Source of the DNA: Leucobacter edaphi | GTDB taxonomy: Bacteria; Actinomycetota; Actinomycetes; Actinomycetales; Microbacteriaceae | Direction of reading: 5' to 3' | Assembly (NCBI RefSeq): GCF_016522535.1 | Contig: NZ_JAEHOI010000009.1 | Coordinates: 124,001-188,000, forward strand | Length of the DNA: 64,000 nt | Part shown: positions 63,855 to 64,000 of the stretch, in pieces | Position numbering within the stretch: position 1 is the first letter of the stretch | How the letters are laid out: each line of letters begins with the position of its first letter | Program-made: the position numbers and the translations under genes | The notes under the pieces: model-generated | Databases searched by the model: none | Told to the model about the DNA's origin: nothing | What the model saw: only the letters and a program-made list of their open reading frames with translations

Positions 63855-64000
63855 GCGACAACAACCGGCTGCTGCGCGGAGGCGCGCGGGCCGTCACGGG
63901 CCTCGTCGTCATCGGGGCTGCCGCGGCGGCCGTCACGCTGCTGGGAACCGTGAAGCTTCCCGAGGTCAGCACGAAACCGGCCGCCGTCACGGTCGATACG
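63851..64000 (+). CDS. DUF5719-like exported protein, 5' end only
   Basis: 50 residues are visible before the window ends: a basic start, then a signal-anchor helix (AVTGLVVIGAAAAAVTLLG) and the first extracytoplasmic residues. Coupling by ATGA overlap to the glycosyltransferase and the whiB2 neighbourhood suggest the DUF5719 family; the visible part alone cannot prove it. Confidence 0.6.
   Translation, partial: MSDNNRLLRGGARAVTGLVVIGAAAAAVTLLGTVKLPEVSTKPAAVTVDT

Overview
The window is a gene-dense, very GC-rich (roughly 70 % by eye) bacterial chromosome segment. Gene content and order point to an actinobacterium, most likely Microbacteriaceae (Leucobacter-like). The signs are a WhiB2-type regulator, CarD, SenX3/RegX3/PhoU, PdtaS, an Rv3654c-like Tad gene next to acs and topA as in mycobacteria, PurS/PurQ/small PurL, GTG/TTG starts, and many apparently leaderless genes with a TAnnnT box 6-8 nt before the start codon. 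No rRNA, tRNA, IS element, prophage or CRISPR array was seen. The exact genus is an inference.

Layout. 1-5.6 kb: 3'-truncated acs (minus strand), then a reduced Tad pilus/secretion operon (ATPase, one membrane platform protein, DUF4244 Flp-like pilin, TadE-like protein, and a TadE-like protein fused to an M23/LytM peptidase domain). 5.9-9.4 kb: topA and tmk. 9.5-28.4 kb: purine biosynthesis spread over both strands (purL; purC-purS-purQ; purD; purF divergent from purM). Between these lie a siderophore ABC transporter operon, a proline/glutamine-rich membrane protein, an SRPBCC protein with an acidic repeat tail, a sterol-carrier-like protein, two tandem tatA genes and a LuxR-type regulator. 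28.4-34 kb: ispD-ispF, carD, an LpqE-like lipoprotein, regX3-senX3 and phoU. 34-43.6 kb: cysS-rlmB, an Rv3235-family gene, pdtaS, and a divergent PspC module with its own kinase/regulator pair. 43.6-48.6 kb: protein O-mannosyltransferase, proS, and a DUF418 membrane protein. 48.7-59.9 kb: the translation cluster nusA-ylxR-infB // rbfA // truB, interrupted by four consecutive DUF805 paralogues on the opposite strand, plus mutY. 60-64 kb: whiB2, a 1109-residue glycosyltransferase and the start of a DUF5719-like gene.

The genes are mostly housekeeping. The purine genes together supply most steps from PRPP to SAICAR. SenX3/RegX3/PhoU form a phosphate-response module with four phased 11-bp PHO-box-like units between senX3 and phoU. 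The Fe operon carries a good promoter and an IdeR/DtxR-like box. Many convergent gene pairs are separated by long, near-perfect hairpins that probably terminate both strands.

The most unusual signals are: (1) a 30-bp palindrome that overlaps the 3' end of nusA and is followed by a diverged ~100-bp tandem copy, in front of ylxR-infB; (2) the four DUF805 genes inside the infB/rbfA interval, bordered by a second ~98-bp tandem duplication with a G10 tract; (3) the TadE-LytM fusion; and (4) the absence of rimP from its usual place before nusA.
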